Source of the DNA: Ideonella benzenivorans
GTDB lineage: Bacteria > Pseudomonadota > Gammaproteobacteria > Burkholderiales > Burkholderiaceae_C
DNA: 64,000 nt
Direction of reading: 5' to 3'
Assembly (NCBI RefSeq): GCF_020387415.1
Contig: NZ_JAGWCB010000006.1
Coordinates: 408,009 to 472,008, forward strand
Within the stretch, counting starts at the first letter, position 1, and every line of letters starts with the position of its first letter. This document shows positions 62,163 through 64,000 of this stretch, one piece after another. The position numbers and the translations under genes are program-made. Below the pieces are notes generated by a model that was not told the DNA's origin, made no database searches, and saw only the letters and a program-made list of their open reading frames with translations.

Positions 62163-63227
62163 TCAAGGCAACATGAGTGAGTCCAAGGGGCTACGCGCTC
62201 CTGCCCCACCCACCTTCAGCACATGGGTGTAGATCATCGTTGTGGCAACGTCGGCATGGCCCAGCAGTTCCTGCACCGTGCGGATGTCGCTGCCGGACTG
62301 CAGCAAATGGGTCGCAAAGCTGTGCCGCAGCGTATGGGGCGTGGCGGCCTTGGCAATGTTCGAAGCCGTGAGCGCCCGTTTGAAGGCTCTCTGGAAGGTC
62401 TGGTCATACAGGTGGTGGCGGCGCACCACGCCGCTGCGTGGATCAACCGAATGATGGTCCTGTGGAAAGACCCAGAACCAGGCCAGGCTCTGGCCCGCCC
62501 TGGGGTACTTGCGATCCAGCGCATGCGGCATCTCGACACCCGCTTGCCCGGCGGACACATCGGACAGCCAGATCTCACGCACCTCTGCCAACTGCTGACG
62601 CAGGCCGGGAACCAGGACCTTGGGTAGCATCACCACTCGGTCCTTGTCGCCCTTGCCAGAGCGCACGTACAAGGCCCCTTGTCCAAAGTCAAGATCCTTG
62701 ACGCGCAGCTGAAGGGCCTCGCTGATGCGCAAGCCGGTTCCATAGAGCAGCTGGGCCAACAGCTGGTGGGTTCCAGTGAGTCGGTTCAACACCTCCCCGA
62801 CCTCGTCGCGCGAGAGCACCACCGGCAAGCGTCGCTTGGGCACAGGGCGCCCGATGTCATCCATCCATGGCAGCTGTTGCCCCAGGACCTTGCCGTATAG
62901 AAACAGCAGCGCGGACAAGGCCTGACGGTGCGTCGAGGGGGCCACCTGCCGCTCGACCGCCAAGTGGCTGAGAAAGGCGGACACCTCATCGCCTCCCATC
63001 TGCAGCGGGTGCCGCAGTTCATGGAAGCGGATGAAGGCCTTGCACCAGTACACATAAGCCTGCTCGGTGCGAAGGCTGTAGTGCAACACACGCACTTGGC
63101 GGCGCACCTGATCCAACAAGCGCGGTGCGGGTCGTTCTGCGCAGACGGAGGATGGCTTGGCCGTTCGCAAGACACGAAGGCCTGCCGATAGATCCCCAAC
63201 CCGAGGGGGATGCCCGTGCTCGTGCAT
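62163..63227 (-). CDS. intI: Integron integrase IntI
   Basis: A 354-residue tyrosine recombinase. Catalytic residues are Arg167 (GTGLRISE), His298 and Arg301 (HTLRH), His324 (LLGHAD) and Tyr333 (MIYTH). The extra patch unique to integron integrases is present (about 235-256, [20 protein letters not shown]), as is the C-terminal [14 protein letters not shown]. It recombines attI and attC sites to move gene cassettes. It is intact and reads away from the cassette array, as expected. Its N-terminus is about 30 residues longer than class 1 IntI. Confidence 0.95.
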   Translation of the reverse strand: MHEHGHPPRVGDLSAGLRVLRTAKPSSVCAERPAPRLLDQVRRQVRVLHYSLRTEQAYVYWCKAFIRFHELRHPLQMGGDEVSAFLSHLAVERQVAPSTHRQALSALLFLYGKVLGQQLPWMDDIGRPVPKRRLPVVLSRDEVGEVLNRLTGTHQLLAQLLYGTGLRISEALQLRVKDLDFGQGALYVRSGKGDKDRVVMLPKVLVPGLRQQLAEVREIWLSDVSAGQAGVEMPHALDRKYPRAGQSLAWFWVFPQDHHSVDPRSGVVRRHHLYDQTFQRAFKRALTASNIAKAATPHTLRHSFATHLLQSGSDIRTVQELLGHADVATTMIYTHVLKVGGAGARSPLDSLMLP

Positions 63228-63532
63228 GTCCAGCCTCCCTTGGCAAGACCATCGGGCCTCGCCAGAATCAACCGACAGAGAGCCGCTTTTGCGGCCAATT
63301 TAGTACTGGATGAACATCCAGTCAACCAGGGGAGGAAGCGTGCTGGAACAGGGACTTGGCGTGACGTTGGCGCGGCTTGTTATGCGGCGCCGGTCGATGT
63401 TATGCGTCAACACCGTACAAGGCACCGGTGGCAGCACCGTCCGCGCTGCCGCTTTTGCCGGCTGAATACGCCGCTGTTACATCCCGGTGCAGGCCAAAAA
63501 TGTCAATTCGATCAAGTGCTTGTCGGAGGGCT
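63228..63532. other. attI-side region and first, apparently empty, cassette segment
   Basis: This stretch lies between the intI start and the first clear attC. It should contain the integrase promoter and attI, but no exact GTTRRRY core is seen; GTTGGCG at 63366-63372 is the nearest. From about 63430 GC content is visibly lower than upstream. Frames here are short and lack ribosome sites, so no gene is called. Confidence 0.5.
63375..63421 (+). repeat. Degenerate attC-like or attI-like element
   Basis: The segment TTGTTATGCGGC-N-C-GGTC-N2-3-TGTTAT-N-CGTCA here is shared with the attC at 63533-63600, as is a following CCGTA(TA)CAA. It lacks the closing GTTAGGG and a proper opening core, so it may be a truncated attC or part of attI. 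Confidence 0.5.
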
Positions 63533-63600
63533 CTCCAACTTTGTTATGCGGCTCGGTCCGGTGTTATCCGTCACTCAGTGCCGTATACAACACGTTAGGG
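63533..63600 (+). repeat. attC recombination site
   Basis: A 68-bp imperfect palindrome bounded by CTCCAAC (63533-63539) and GTTAGGG (63594-63600). The inner arms (TTGTTATGCGGC against GCCGTATACAA) pair with few mismatches. This is the size and layout of an integron attC. Both core ends deviate at the same outermost base from RYYYAAC/GTTRRRY, but remain complementary to each other. The next cassette gene starts 8 bp later. Confidence 0.8.
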
Positions 63601-63607
63601 AGCAAAT

Positions 63608-63898
63608 ATGGGAGAGGCCATTGCAGCACTCCTTGGGGCTGTTTTGGAGGTCGCGATGATCTTCACGGGTAAAGCAGTCGTATCGGCTGCCAGTTTTGGC
63701 CGCTGGCGCGGCGAGCAACTCAGTAGTTCTGAAGGCCGCATTCACAGTCCCGCAGGCGCTCTATCGTTTAAGCGTGATGGTCAGCGCGTGTTTACCGCTA
63801 CAGGTCTTTTTTTCATCGGAGGCATGTTTTATGCACTGTTCGCGCTGGCAGCACTTTTGTTTGCAGCATTGGCCTCTCAAGAAACACCAACCAAGTGA
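63608..63898 (+). CDS. Integron cassette gene, membrane protein of unknown function
   Basis: A 96-residue protein with two hydrophobic segments (about residues 4-28 and 66-90) around a polar, glycine- and serine-rich middle. I do not recognise a family. The start ATG is 8 bp after the attC, the usual cassette layout, with an AGGGAGCAA ribosome site. Base composition is clearly less GC-rich than the genome, a sign of acquired DNA. No attC is visible in the remaining 100 bp. Confidence 0.72.
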   Translation: MGEAIAALLGAVLEVAMIFTGKAVVSAASFGRWRGEQLSSSEGRIHSPAGALSFKRDGQRVFTATGLFFIGGMFYALFALAALLFAALASQETPTK

Positions 63899-63918
63899 TT
63901 GATTTGCAAAGGTGTTTT

Positions 63919-63999
63919 TTAGACGGGTTCTGCTGCGACGAGTTTCATGCCGAGCTTGCTGGCCCGCTGACTGAGGTTGTGCAGCACCCGCTGGCGGTA
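63919..63999 (-). CDS. C-terminal end of an unidentified minus-strand gene, partial
   Basis: An open minus-strand frame of 26 codons enters from the right edge and ends at a TAA (63919-63921). It is basic, with an RVLHNLSQRASKLG pattern that reads like the last helix of a transposase. GC content rises again here compared with the cassette. Too short to identify; it could be an insertion sequence in the cassette array or a reversed cassette gene. Confidence 0.4.
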   Translation of the reverse strand, partial: YRQRVLHNLSQRASKLGMKLVAAEPV

Positions 64000-64000
64000 G

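Noticed and set aside
63377..63598. A 73-codon open frame in the first cassette segment
   Set aside because: It runs through both recombination-site sequences and lacks a ribosome site, so it is not a plausible cassette gene.
1..64000. CRISPR arrays, tRNA and rRNA genes
   Set aside because: No regularly spaced repeats and no rRNA-like or recognisable tRNA sequence was seen in the gene gaps by eye; a covariance search would be needed to exclude tRNAs fully.

Overview
The window is about 64 kb of very GC-rich (roughly 70%) bacterial chromosome. Gene content points to a betaproteobacterium of the order Burkholderiales, probably near the Rubrivivax/Ideonella/Roseateles/Leptothrix group: a PhaM-type polyhydroxybutyrate granule regulator, a QueE with a CX14CX2C cluster motif, ApaG next to a 'Gcr' membrane protein, and a one-chain indolepyruvate oxidoreductase. 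This placement is inferred from families, not from a marker gene. No rRNA, tRNA or CRISPR array was seen. Genes are tightly packed, often with ATGA overlaps.

Layout. 1-4.6 kb: end of a fumarylacetoacetase-family gene, a TraB/GumN protein, phaM, a FIST-domain sensor and a GcvA-type LysR regulator. 4.8-11.7 kb: a lactate/glycolate operon with an LctP/GlcA permease, glcD and glcE, a CidA/LrgA plus LrgB membrane pair, then glcF. 11.7-15.8 kb: a glutathione S-transferase, an SGNH hydrolase, a dGTPase-like protein that has lost its HD motif, queE and queD. 15.8-23.9 kb (minus strand): kdpFABCDE, high-affinity potassium uptake with its two-component system. 24-32.4 kb: a response-regulator diguanylate cyclase, a drug/metabolite transporter, the divergent argO/argP pair, an AraC regulator, and an SsuABC/ThiXYZ-like ABC transporter interrupted by a short-chain dehydrogenase.

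32.5-44.1 kb is the most coherent unit. A TonB-dependent receptor stands divergent to an exported cyanophycinase. The cyanophycinase is followed on the same strand by aotJ-Q-M-O-P-argR and two arginine N-succinyltransferase subunits. AotO belongs to the CphZ group of beta-Asp-Arg hydrolases. Together they read as a pathway: cut extracellular cyanophycin, import the dipeptides, split them to Asp and Arg, and feed Arg into the succinyltransferase route. The divergent promoter region carries a tandem 21-bp repeat that resembles the Pseudomonas ArgR operator.

44.1-61.7 kb: a NAD-dependent epimerase and divergent LysR gene, a 1207-residue indolepyruvate:ferredoxin oxidoreductase with a divergent Lrp-type regulator, a membrane diguanylate cyclase, mltA, gcr, apaG, rpe, a yfiRNB-type c-di-GMP module, a YqjD/YqjE/YqjK-like envelope operon, and an SMR multidrug exporter. 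61.9-64 kb: the start of a chromosomal integron, with a DUF6429 gene, intI, a 68-bp attC site, one cassette gene of lower GC, and the last codons of an unidentified minus-strand gene at the window edge.
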